Part shown: in pieces, positions 1 through 7,252 of the stretch | Layout: each line of letters begins with the position of its first letter | How positions within the stretch are numbered: the stretch's first letter is position 1 | Assembly (NCBI GenBank): GCA_000733415.1 | Contig: KL662192.1 | Coordinates: 936,287 to 992,743, forward strand | DNA from: [Leptolyngbya] sp. JSC-1 | GTDB lineage: Bacteria > Cyanobacteriota > Cyanobacteriia > Elainellales > Elainellaceae | Direction of reading: 5' to 3' | Length of the DNA stretch: 56,457 nt | The notes under the pieces: model-generated | The model's input: the letters and a program-made list of their open reading frames with translations, nothing else | Databases searched by the model: none | What the model was told of the DNA's origin: nothing | Position numbers and translations under genes: made by a program

Positions 1-19
1 CCCGAGCGCTTTATAGTCA

Positions 20-40
20 ACCCCCCACCCCCCACCCCTC
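20..40. repeat. Heptamer tandem repeat (C-rich STRR)
   Basis: Three consecutive 7-bp units (ACCCCCC, ACCCCCC, ACCCCTC). The same unit class appears at 6767-6806 and 7140-7252, so this is one more site of the short tandemly repeated repetitive family common in cyanobacteria. It probably lies just beyond the end of a gene outside the window. Confidence 0.75.
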
Positions 41-198
41 ACTGATGATCTGAAAACTACAGCAAAAATTCGCCTCAGTAGCAACAGAAATGTATTGTAA
101 ACTACATTCCTGCGGTTCCTTTCTGTCGTATACAGAGTGCTGACCTCTATAAATTAAATGTTTTATTGCCTAGAGCTGTTAGGCGTTTGGATAATCCT

Positions 199-1311
199 AT
201 GAGAAAAACTTGGTTAGTTTGCCTGATTTCCCTATCCCTTTTGTCCCCTTCACTGCTGAGCGGATGTCAGTCTCAACCGTCGGCGACCGCTCCATCGCCA
301 GCTGGAGAAAATACGGCCACAAGTACAGCACCCATTGAGAAGCGAGCTATCAAAGTCAACCCTTCTTGGCTGCTACAAGGCGATAATGCGCCGATCACCA
401 TAGCGAAGGAGAAGGGCTACTTTGGTGAAGAAGGTTTAGACGTGACGATTGAACGAGGCTTTGGCTCAGCGGATACTCTGGCAAAGGTCGCGGCAGGACA
501 GTTCGAGATCGGCTTTGGCGACATGTATTCCATGATTGAGTTCAATGCCAAGAATCCCAACGATCCTCTGGTTGCTGTGGCAGTGCCCTACAACAAGTCT
601 CCTTTCTCGATCGTTTCGCTCACGAAAAGTAATATCTCCGACCCGAAAGCTCTAGAAGGCAAGAAACTGGGTGCTCCGGCTGGAGATGCACCTCGAAAGC
701 TGTGGCCGGTGTTTGCTCAAGTGTCCGGCGTTGATCCCAACTCGGTGGAGTGGGTCACGATGGAGCCAAAACTGCGGGAAACCTTCTTGCTGAAAGGCGA
801 TGTGGATGCGGTGAGTGGATTTGTCACCACCATTGTTCCCTCACTGGTGAAAGCAGGCACTAGCCCCGATGAGATGGAAATATTCCTCTATGCCGACAAT
901 GGTTTGGATCTCTACGGCAATGCCATCATCGTTAAAAGGTCGTTCCTACAGGAAAATCCTGATGTCGTCAAAAGGTTCCTCAGCGCCTATTTCAAGGGCT
1001 TGCAGGACACGCTTAAAGATCCAGCCGCTGGTTTGGCAAGCGTGATGGCTGCTGGAGATTCGTTGATGGACGAAAACGCCGAAAAGCTGCGTCTCCAAAT
1101 CGCGCTTGAAGATCTGTATGTCACTCCTGAAGTTGAGAAAAACGGTTTAGGAGGAGTTGATCCGGCTCGTTTAGAGAAGACAATTGAGCAAGTTGCTAAG
1201 GGGCTGGGAGTGGCTGTGCCCAAGCCTGAAGAAGTATTCGACGATAGTTTTCTACCACCTGCTTCTGAACGTAGCCTACCGCCTGCTTCTGAGCGTAAGT
1301 CATTGAGCTAA
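199..1311 (+). CDS. ABC transporter substrate-binding lipoprotein (SsuA/TauA/THI5-like)
   Basis: Solute receptor of an importer for small organic molecules of the sulfonate, taurine, nitrate or pyrimidine-precursor class, anchored to the outer face of the cytoplasmic membrane. The ATG at 199 gives Met-Arg-Lys, a hydrophobic stretch and a lipobox (LLSGC), so it is preferred over the in-frame TTG at 166. The mature protein has the family pattern: a segment ending in GDNAPITIAKEKGYF, then a G-x-A-D-T/AGQFEIGFGD region, then a hinge with GKKLGAP. Length (370 aa) is normal. The last 16 residues contain a duplicated LPPASER unit. Cognate permease and ATPase genes lie at 1985-3682 on the opposite strand, which is unusual. 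The family is clear; the substrate is not. Confidence 0.88.
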   Translation: MRKTWLVCLISLSLLSPSLLSGCQSQPSATAPSPAGENTATSTAPIEKRAIKVNPSWLLQGDNAPITIAKEKGYFGEEGLDVTIERGFGSADTLAKVAAGQFEIGFGDMYSMIEFNAKNPNDPLVAVAVPYNKSPFSIVSLTKSNISDPKALEGKKLGAPAGDAPRKLWPVFAQVSGVDPNSVEWVTMEPKLRETFLLKGDVDAVSGFVTTIVPSLVKAGTSPDEMEIFLYADNGLDLYGNAIIVKRSFLQENPDVVKRFLSAYFKGLQDTLKDPAAGLASVMAAGDSLMDENAEKLRLQIALEDLYVTPEVEKNGLGGVDPARLEKTIEQVAKGLGVAVPKPEEVFDDSFLPPASERSLPPASERKSLS

Positions 1312-1385
1312 GCTATGTTACAGCTAGTGTTTACGCTTGAATTCCTGAATTAGACTTGAATGGTATACAACCATATCCAGCTCAA

Positions 1386-1412
1386 GAGGTGGCTTCAACC
1401 ATCTCTTTTTTT
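1386..1412 (+). terminator. Rho-independent terminator after the substrate-binding protein gene
   Basis: A 7-bp stem (GAGGTGG pairing with CCATCTC, one G-T wobble) closes a 6-nt loop and is followed directly by a run of seven to eight T. It lies 75 bp past the stop codon at 1311. Confidence 0.85.
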
Positions 1413-1645
1413 ATCAATTTGTGATTCGCAACTCTAACCTATCTGGAATAAATCTGTCTTAGGGTGAGTGCTGAAAATGTAATTCTTCAGAAAATATGTT
1501 ATTCTGTATAATAAAATACAAAAACAATGCATTTTAGACGGAAAAGAGCTAAATCTTGCTCCTGTTTGGGTGCTGCTTGAGCGCTGAATCAAGCAATAGG
1601 CGGCTATCAGGCGTGTCGTCTGAGATGAAAGGAGGAGAAATATAC

Positions 1646-1804
1646 ATGAAATTTTTGCATCGCAATCTGATGAAACAATCCCAAACTATCGCTTCAGAAC
1701 ACGAAGCACAGCCACATCAGCCAGTAGGCTATTTGCATCCCCATTTCCGCCATTGGATGTTTTTCCGACCGGGCAGGAGTCTAGTCCGGAGTGATCGTGT
1801 CTGA
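1646..1804 (+). CDS. Possible small protein with strong ribosome binding site, unrecognised
   Basis: A 52-codon frame preceded by a near-perfect Shine-Dalgarno sequence (AAAGGAGG, about 12 bp before the ATG). The product starts MKFLHRNLMKQSQTIASEH and is rich in His, Arg and Phe in its second half (HPHFRHWMFF). It has no signal peptide or membrane segment. The frame is open upstream to 1556, but the SD picks the ATG at 1646. It lies alone between the transporter halves, behind the terminator at 1386-1412. I do not recognise it. The RBS is the only real argument for translation, and it could be a remnant. Confidence 0.4.
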   Translation: MKFLHRNLMKQSQTIASEHEAQPHQPVGYLHPHFRHWMFFRPGRSLVRSDRV

Positions 1805-1873
1805 CAGAGTGGCTGTGGAGGTAATGCCACTTACACGCATTTTCTAAACCTAGAGAGTGAAATCCCTGGGCAT

Positions 1874-1927
1874 CCCTCTTTACTAGAACTGCTGTTATCC
1901 ATCAGACGGCAATCTGGCTAAAGAGGG
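1874..1927. repeat. Inverted repeat, 9-bp arms
   Basis: CCCTCTTTA at 1874-1882 pairs perfectly with TAAAGAGGG at 1919-1927 around a 36-nt loop. It lies 58 bp beyond the stop of the permease gene. No T-run follows on either strand, so it may protect an mRNA end or be repeat-derived rather than a classical terminator. Confidence 0.5.
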
Positions 1928-1984
1928 GCTGGAAGAGTTTGAACAGATAATGCCTAAAGGTCATTCCTAATCGCTGAATGAGTA

Positions 1985-2755
1985 TCAGCGCGCCCAATAG
2001 ATGACATATTTCTCTAACACTGCAAAGAATGCATAGAGAATCACTCCCATAGCTGAAAGCACCAGAAGACCAGCAAAGGCAAGCGGCACATCAAAATTAG
2101 AGCTGGCGCTGACAACCAGATAGCCAATCCCGCTGTTAGAAGCGACGGTTTCTGAGATCACTGAACCAATAAAGGCAAACGAAACGGCTACCTTCAACGA
2201 GGCAAATAGATAGGGCATTGTGTGGGGGAAGCCGATTTTCTGAAAGAATTCAACTTGACTCGCTCCCAACGAGCGCAAAATATCCTTCACCTCTGGCTCA
2301 ACTGTATCTAGACCGAGAGCCACATTGACTGCAATTGGAAAAAAGGCGAGCAGAAATGCTGTCAGGATAGCCGGGACAGTACCAATACCAAACCAGAGGG
2401 CAAACAATGGTACGAGTGCTACTTTAGGAATTGTGTTGAAGCCTACCAATAGCGGATAAAGAATCAAGTAGGCGATCCGAGAATAGCCGATCATAAACCC
2501 CAGGATGACGCCTGCAATAATTCCTAAGAAAAAACCGCCCAAGGTAGTAATCAGAGTTTGCCATGCATTTTCAATTAGTGCTTGGCTTTGCTTGATCGTA
2601 GCGGCATAAATGGCAGAAGGGGCAGGTAGATTGTAGGGTGGAATTTTGAATAAATGGGTTGCTAGCTCCCACAGCACAAATAAAAGCACCGTAGCAATTA
2701 GGGGCAGGACAATCCCGGCGGATTTGGAACGAAGCAGTTTCTCAAGTCGAGACAT
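1985..2755 (-). CDS. ABC transporter permease (SsuC/TauC family)
   Basis: Inner-membrane channel subunit of the importer. The 256-residue product has about six hydrophobic segments, beginning at residues 12-32. It carries the cytoplasmic EAA-type loop (LGASQVEFFQKIGFPHTMPY, near residues 165-185) that docks onto the ATPase. Length and layout fit the SsuC/TauC/ThiX group. The ATPase gene lies 105 bp upstream on the same strand, so the two are probably cotranscribed from upstream of 3682. The matching substrate-binding gene is convergent at 199-1311. The ATG at 2755 has no strong SD. Confidence 0.9.
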   Translation of the reverse strand: MSRLEKLLRSKSAGIVLPLIATVLLFVLWELATHLFKIPPYNLPAPSAIYAATIKQSQALIENAWQTLITTLGGFFLGIIAGVILGFMIGYSRIAYLILYPLLVGFNTIPKVALVPLFALWFGIGTVPAILTAFLLAFFPIAVNVALGLDTVEPEVKDILRSLGASQVEFFQKIGFPHTMPYLFASLKVAVSFAFIGSVISETVASNSGIGYLVVSASSNFDVPLAFAGLLVLSAMGVILYAFFAVLEKYVIYWAR

Positions 2756-2860
2756 GGTTTTGGCTGAAGAGGAATAACTTAAGAATAAATTGAGTTGTAA
2801 TGAGTTGTAAAATTGGGGAAAATTCGGCGAGATTAATTTGACAAAAGCATAACCATTAGA

Positions 2861-3682
2861 TTAATTGCGGTGAATATGGCGTCGTAGATCAGTCACCAAA
2901 TGGTTGAACTGATCCGATAACATCATTTCAGTTGTAGTGGGACGCGGCAAATTGACCTTGAGCTTGTAAATAATACTGCTGGGTCGGGGTGCCATCACAT
3001 AGACCGTATCGGACAGGAAAACGGCTTCTCGTAAATCATGGGTAATTAACACGCAGGTGCACTTGAGCCGCATCCACAGTTCCTGGAGCATCCCCCACAT
3101 CTCTTCGCGAGTGAAAGGATCGAGTGCCCCAAAGGGTTCGTCCAGCAGCAAAATTTCGGGTTGGTGAATCAGAGCGCGACAAAGCGAAGCCCGTTGCCGC
3201 ATACCTCCAGAGAGCTGCCAGGGAAATTGCTTTTGGAAATCTTGCAGTCCCACAGTTTTAAGCAAATCTTCTGCACTTTTAATATATTGAGCTTTGTTTT
3301 GCTTAAAATCGCGTTTGTAGGGTTGAACTACCTCCAACGGTAAGATTACATTGTCAAGAATGTTGCGCCAAGCTAAAAGAATCGGGCTTTGAAAGGCGAT
3401 ACCAACGCTTTTTAGGGGCTTTGTAATTTTGCTGCCGTGATAGCGAATTTCACCAATCGGGGCGGGTGCTAATCCCGAAATCATCCGCAAAATTGACGTT
3501 TTACCACAACCGCTAGGGCCAACAAACGAAACGAACTCCCCCGGTTCAATAGTGAGAGAAATTTCTTCGATGATGCGCCTCGGTTTGCCATCAACCATAT
3601 ACTCAAGTCCAACCTGATCAAATTCAAGAATAGGAATGGTGCTGATGGCGATGGGAGGATCAGACGGCTGATGTTGAACCAT
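2861..3682 (-). CDS. ABC transporter ATP-binding protein (SsuB/TauB family)
   Basis: Nucleotide-binding subunit powering the adjacent permease. The 273-residue product has all hallmarks in order: Walker A GPSGCGKTS (near residue 58), Q-loop in AFQSPILLAW, signature LSGGMRQR (near 160), Walker B ILLLDEPFG with catalytic Glu, and the switch His in LITHDLREA. The lysine-rich insert between Q-loop and signature (PYKRDFKQNKAQ) is slightly longer than usual. It is the first gene of a two-gene minus-strand operon. Upstream (3750-3774) is a motif resembling one in front of the substrate-binding gene. Confidence 0.93.
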   Translation of the reverse strand: MVQHQPSDPPIAISTIPILEFDQVGLEYMVDGKPRRIIEEISLTIEPGEFVSFVGPSGCGKTSILRMISGLAPAPIGEIRYHGSKITKPLKSVGIAFQSPILLAWRNILDNVILPLEVVQPYKRDFKQNKAQYIKSAEDLLKTVGLQDFQKQFPWQLSGGMRQRASLCRALIHQPEILLLDEPFGALDPFTREEMWGMLQELWMRLKCTCVLITHDLREAVFLSDTVYVMAPRPSSIIYKLKVNLPRPTTTEMMLSDQFNHLVTDLRRHIHRN

Positions 3683-3937
3683 AATTTTCGAGCAGAAGCA
3701 GCAGAATTTTTATGAACTGTACACCCTATACAGTGAAGGCTGAGAGTGGCTCTGTATTGCAGTATACAAACCGCTTGATTGTTTCTGGATAGTCTCAAAG
3801 GTTTAACATATCGAAACCGATCTCAATACAGCATTGAGCGTGAACTCTTCAGTATTTCAAAAATATAGCAGTAGCCAAAACGCTTAGAACAGTTTCCGCT
3901 CTCCAAGCTCATCCGATTGAGCTATTTAAGATTGTCC

Positions 3938-4058
3938 TACAGCCTTTTTCAGGCTGGTGAAGCACGAAAAACGGGGTGCAGGGGCACTATCCCTACGTGG
4001 GGGCGAAGCCACCCCCTACACCTCACATGTACACCTCACATGAGTGAAAAATGCTGTA
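3938..4058 (+). mobile_element. MITE-like element, copy A
   Basis: A 121-bp element bounded by TACAGCCTTTTTCA and its near-inverse TGAAAAATGCTGTA, with a GC-rich hairpin core (GGGGTGCAGGGGCA and GGGGGCGAAGCC blocks). It matches copies at 11298-11411 and, inverted, 26879-26990, with a partial copy at 20121. The outermost TA at each end could be a TA target duplication as left by IS630/Tc1-type transposases. No protein is encoded. Confidence 0.75.
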
Positions 4059-4211
4059 TCTGTTTCATCATATTTCAGTTTTCGGCAATTAAACCTGCCG
4101 GTTGCGGTTGTTCAGTTGCTTTAATTTGGCAACTAAAATTACAGAGAAGCCTGCTGTATTCACGATTGTGTCTCTCTATTGTGGTAATCACAAGCGTTAG
4201 AGGATTTAATC

Positions 4212-4658
4212 ATGTCTCAACAACCGATTCAGCAATCCGGTTTTCCACTGTTTCGTTTTGCCGAGTTTGAGCTGTTGTGTCTAGAAATGGCAGCAGCTAC
4301 TACCCTCACTACATTAACCTTCGCGACCCTGGGCAGTCTTGTTGCTAAACCAGCCGCTGCTAATCCAGCGCCATCGGCAATCGTCACCGATACGGATTCA
4401 GGAACGGCTTTGGAAACACCGCTGTTAGAGTCAGGCATTAGCACTGCTGCCTCTGACTTAGGAGAACCAATGTCGCTTCAAGTCGAGCAGATTAGCGATT
4501 TTGACTGTGTGATTGCGGTAGCTTGGCAAGATAAACCCTACTGTTCAGCTTCTGGTAATTCTGAAGGATTGGTTTTTGATCCAATTTCGCTTCAGTTTAC
4601 GTTAGAGAATTCTACCCGTGCCAACAGTCAACTCAGGTTGTTTGAAATCCAATTCTAG
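4212..4658 (+). CDS. Hypothetical protein with N-terminal hydrophobic segment
   Basis: A 148-residue product preceded by AGAGGA 8 bp before the ATG. Residues 26-50 are Ala/Thr/Leu-rich and run into KPAAANPAPS, which looks like an export signal with an unusually long N-region (about 25 residues). The rest is acidic and Ser/Thr-rich with two cysteines (FDCVIAV, PYCSAS). I do not recognise a family. It stops 111 bp before the subtilase gene on the same strand and may be cotranscribed with it. A role as substrate or accessory of the protease is only a guess. Confidence 0.6.
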   Translation: MSQQPIQQSGFPLFRFAEFELLCLEMAAATTLTTLTFATLGSLVAKPAAANPAPSAIVTDTDSGTALETPLLESGISTAASDLGEPMSLQVEQISDFDCVIAVAWQDKPYCSASGNSEGLVFDPISLQFTLENSTRANSQLRLFEIQF

Positions 4659-4769
4659 TTGAGCGGGTTTTACCTTCAATTGCTTCTGAATAGACCAGTT
4701 CTTATAGGATTGCCTACTCGCATCACCTCAAAAATCTGAGATTCACTGTTGATTTCATTAGGTATTTCC

Positions 4770-6254
4770 ATGTTTGACAATTCTAGTAATCGCAACATTT
4801 CCTTTTGCGTTCAATCACAGCCATTAGCTCAGCCAGAAATCGACCCAGCTCCTTCCCCCTATTTCCCAACTTCCCGTACACAAACCCTGCTCTCGCAAGC
4901 AAAGCTAGAGAAGGAAAACCACCTCAATCGGCAAACCAATTTAGTAGACCGCATCGACTACCTTGGTAACGCCGAAGCCCCGCTCGTACAGAACCGAACA
5001 TCAACCGAGCAGGTGATCACACCGTTAAAGCTCAACCAACAATCCAGGAAAGCAGCGCGACAAGGTCAAGACTCGCTAACGGGCTTAAAGCAAAGTCAAA
5101 CCATTGTAGCAAGTGCAACGGCGAGTAAATTGCTGGGTAGCTCATTTGATACTACGTTTGGTTATGGATTGGTGAATGCAGCTAAAGCCGTTGCCTGGGC
5201 GGCTGGTTATTATCCCCACGCCTTTGCGGATGTGGCGAACTGGGGTGGCGTTCATTGGGGCAACGATTATGTGAAAGCACAGGAAGCGTGGGCCTGGGGT
5301 AAGACGGGTAGAGGTGTGACGGTAGCTGTGATTGATTCGGGCGTAGACATTTACCATCCAGACCTCAACGATAACATCTGGCGCAATCCCGGAGAAATTG
5401 CTGGTGATCGAATCGACAATGACCGCAACGGCTATGTCGATGACCTGTTTGGCTGGAACTTTGGCGCAGGCCAGAATAACAACAATGTGCTGCCAGGTAC
5501 ACGCGATCCAGGGCAAGCGCACGGAACCCACGTAGCCGGAACCATCGCAGCCGAGTACAACGGATTTGGCACAACGGGTGTTGCCCCCAATGCTAAAATC
5601 ATGGCGCTTCGCATCAGTGATGTACGAGGCAATCGCTTTACGAATCCAGGCAATTTAGCCGAAGCAATTCGCTATGCGGTAAACAACGGTGCGAAAGTCA
5701 TCAACATGAGCCTAGGATGGACCGAATCGCCTGAGTTGATCAACGCTCTCGACTACGCCGCTAGTCGCAATGTCATTACCGTCAGCGCAGCTGGCAATAG
5801 TGGGCTGGCTTCGCCCTTTGCTCCCGCTAGGTATGCCACCCATCTTGGTATTTCGGTAGGTGCCATTGATTCCAGTGGTAGAATTGCCAACTTCTCTAAC
5901 CGGGCTGGGTACGACAGCCGTATGCAGCATGTAGTTGCGCCGGGGGTAGGGGTGTGGTCCACCATGCCCACGAATTTTTCCAAGTGGTATGACACGATGA
6001 ACGGCACCTCAATGGCTGCTCCCCATGTGGCTGGAGTTGTAGCCTTGATGCTGAGTGCCAATCCCAACCTCACCCATGCCCAGGTTCGCTATATTCTGAC
6101 TCAGTCGGCAACCGGTCCCAGCTACAGCAGTAGTTTTAGCTCAAGCGCCCGCTCCTCGCATTCCGGTGGCAGCCGTTCTACGAACTCGATGAGAAACCTG
6201 CATCGGAACCACGACGGAGAAGCTATTGACGTTTTGATTGGCAAACTTGTGTAG
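4770..6254 (+). CDS. Subtilisin-like serine protease (S8 family)
   Basis: Endopeptidase of 494 residues with an intact catalytic triad: Asp189 in AVIDSGVDIYHPDL, His251 in HGTHVAGTIA, Ser414 in NGTSMAAPHVAG, and oxyanion-hole Asn343 in SAAGNSG. The ATG at 4770 is preferred over an upstream in-frame TTG. Residues 1-125 are low-complexity. They precede FGYGLVNAAKAV and WGGVHWGNDYVKAQEAW, a lead-in common in cyanobacterial S8 proteases. There is no obvious signal peptide, so the site of action is unclear. Residues 452-475 are Ser-rich. Family assignment is very secure; substrates are unknown. Confidence 0.93.
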   Translation: MFDNSSNRNISFCVQSQPLAQPEIDPAPSPYFPTSRTQTLLSQAKLEKENHLNRQTNLVDRIDYLGNAEAPLVQNRTSTEQVITPLKLNQQSRKAARQGQDSLTGLKQSQTIVASATASKLLGSSFDTTFGYGLVNAAKAVAWAAGYYPHAFADVANWGGVHWGNDYVKAQEAWAWGKTGRGVTVAVIDSGVDIYHPDLNDNIWRNPGEIAGDRIDNDRNGYVDDLFGWNFGAGQNNNNVLPGTRDPGQAHGTHVAGTIAAEYNGFGTTGVAPNAKIMALRISDVRGNRFTNPGNLAEAIRYAVNNGAKVINMSLGWTESPELINALDYAASRNVITVSAAGNSGLASPFAPARYATHLGISVGAIDSSGRIANFSNRAGYDSRMQHVVAPGVGVWSTMPTNFSKWYDTMNGTSMAAPHVAGVVALMLSANPNLTHAQVRYILTQSATGPSYSSSFSSSARSSHSGGSRSTNSMRNLHRNHDGEAIDVLIGKLV

Positions 6255-6370
6255 CAACCTGTTGTGAATTGCGTTTACGGCAAAATTTTGCAAAAAGCTC
6301 TGTTGCTCAACTCAGGAGTGCATCGCCTTTGCCTATCGAATCTTTAGAGCCTTGCCATTGATATCTTCCT

Positions 6371-6772
6371 ATGCCCCCACAACTCTCCACCACTGATCAA
6401 GCTTTTCTACAGCGGCTTGCCCGTATTGACTTTGGCCCCATCGCCTTCAAGCTGATGCATCCCGATGAAGGTCTCGGTTGGCCGCTAGCCCAAACCACCC
6501 ACGCGATTGAGCAATACCGTCGGTTTTTGTTTCTCCACCATCGCTATCCCACCGCCCAGTTGGTGCCTTCGCAAGAAATCGACCAGGTTTGGCATATCCA
6601 TATTCTCGATACGGCTAAGTATCGTCAAGACTGTCAGTTCTTGTTTGGTCGCTTTATCGATCACTATCCTTATTTTGGTCTTAGGAGTGAAGCCGACCGG
6701 CGGACAATGGAACATGCCTTTGCCCGTACTCAAGCTCTGTTTGAGCAATGTTTTCGGGAGGTGAAGGGGTGA
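6371..6772 (+). CDS. Glycine-rich domain-containing protein-like (GRDP/DUF1399-like)
   Basis: A 133-residue protein whose core, EIDQVWHIHILDTAKYRQDC followed by HYPYFGLR, is the signature of the GRDP-like (DUF1399) family found in plants and bacteria. The D-x-x-W-H-x-H arrangement could bind a metal, but the biochemical function is not established. The last codons and the stop lie inside a G-rich heptamer repeat (6767-6806), so the very C-terminus (Val-Lys-Gly) is probably repeat-derived. No SD is obvious. Confidence 0.75.
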   Translation: MPPQLSTTDQAFLQRLARIDFGPIAFKLMHPDEGLGWPLAQTTHAIEQYRRFLFLHHRYPTAQLVPSQEIDQVWHIHILDTAKYRQDCQFLFGRFIDHYPYFGLRSEADRRTMEHAFARTQALFEQCFREVKG

Positions 6773-6806
6773 GGGGTGAGGGGTGGGGGGTGAGGGGTAG
6801 GGGGTG
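6767..6806. repeat. Heptamer tandem repeat (G-rich STRR) overlapping a stop codon
   Basis: About five to six units of GGGGTGA and variants (GGGGTGG, GGGGTAG). The first unit supplies the final glycine codon and the TGA stop of the GRDP-like gene. It is the opposite-strand counterpart of the array at 7140-7252, which ends the converging gene. The stretch 6807-7139 between the arrays has frames of 60-97 codons without SD or family resemblance, so I see no gene there. Confidence 0.85.
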
Positions 6807-7139
6807 CTGTCAGCATGCTTGGTTTGTATCAGTACTCGCAGGAGGGTTTATGGGTTTCTCTGTTGATTGCCTATCAACTTTACATCAATTGGATTCTCGT
6901 CAATCTAGTGTATGTTTACCTAATTCAGCCAATCGTTGTGGTTCATGCCTGTTGGACAATGTGTCACCAGAGCGCCCTCGAATTGAGCTTCAGTTAGAGG
7001 ATCTGGCGCTGATGGTATTACCGATTCAACGTTCGAAATGAGAATATCTATGACAGAGGACAACCTCAAATTGCTGAACTCCAAAAAAGATTTGCAACTG
7101 TCCTAATCATTAAAATTCAGAACTCCAAACTACCGCATT

Positions 7140-7252
7140 CACCCCCACCCCCACCCCTACCCCTACCCCCACCCCCACCCCTACCCCTACCCCCACCCTA
7201 CTCCCCACCCCCTACCCCCCACCCCTCACCCCTCACCCCCCACCCCTCCAAC
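7140..7252. repeat. Heptamer/hexamer tandem repeat (C-rich STRR) running into a gene
   Basis: About 110 bp of CACCCCC/CACCCCT units, first hexamers (ACCCCC, ACCCCT) and then heptamers (ACCCCTC, ACCCCCC). It begins outside the STAND gene and continues through its stop codon (7198), encoding the Gly/Trp/Glu/Arg-rich tail. Unit-number variation would change the protein's C-terminus. Confidence 0.85.

Noticed and set aside
1..3900. TPP riboswitch controlling the THI5-like transporter
   Set aside because: No CTGAGA plus matching downstream core elements found upstream of either transporter half on the correct strand.
3917..4270. A 117-codon plus-strand frame
   Set aside because: It crosses the whole of MITE-like copy A and overlaps the start of the gene at 4212 in another frame; no SD or family pattern.
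6748..7041. Frames of 60-97 codons between the two heptamer arrays, one of them hydrophobic
   Set aside because: No SD, start inside or beside G-rich repeat, no recognisable domain; overlapping alternatives in two frames.
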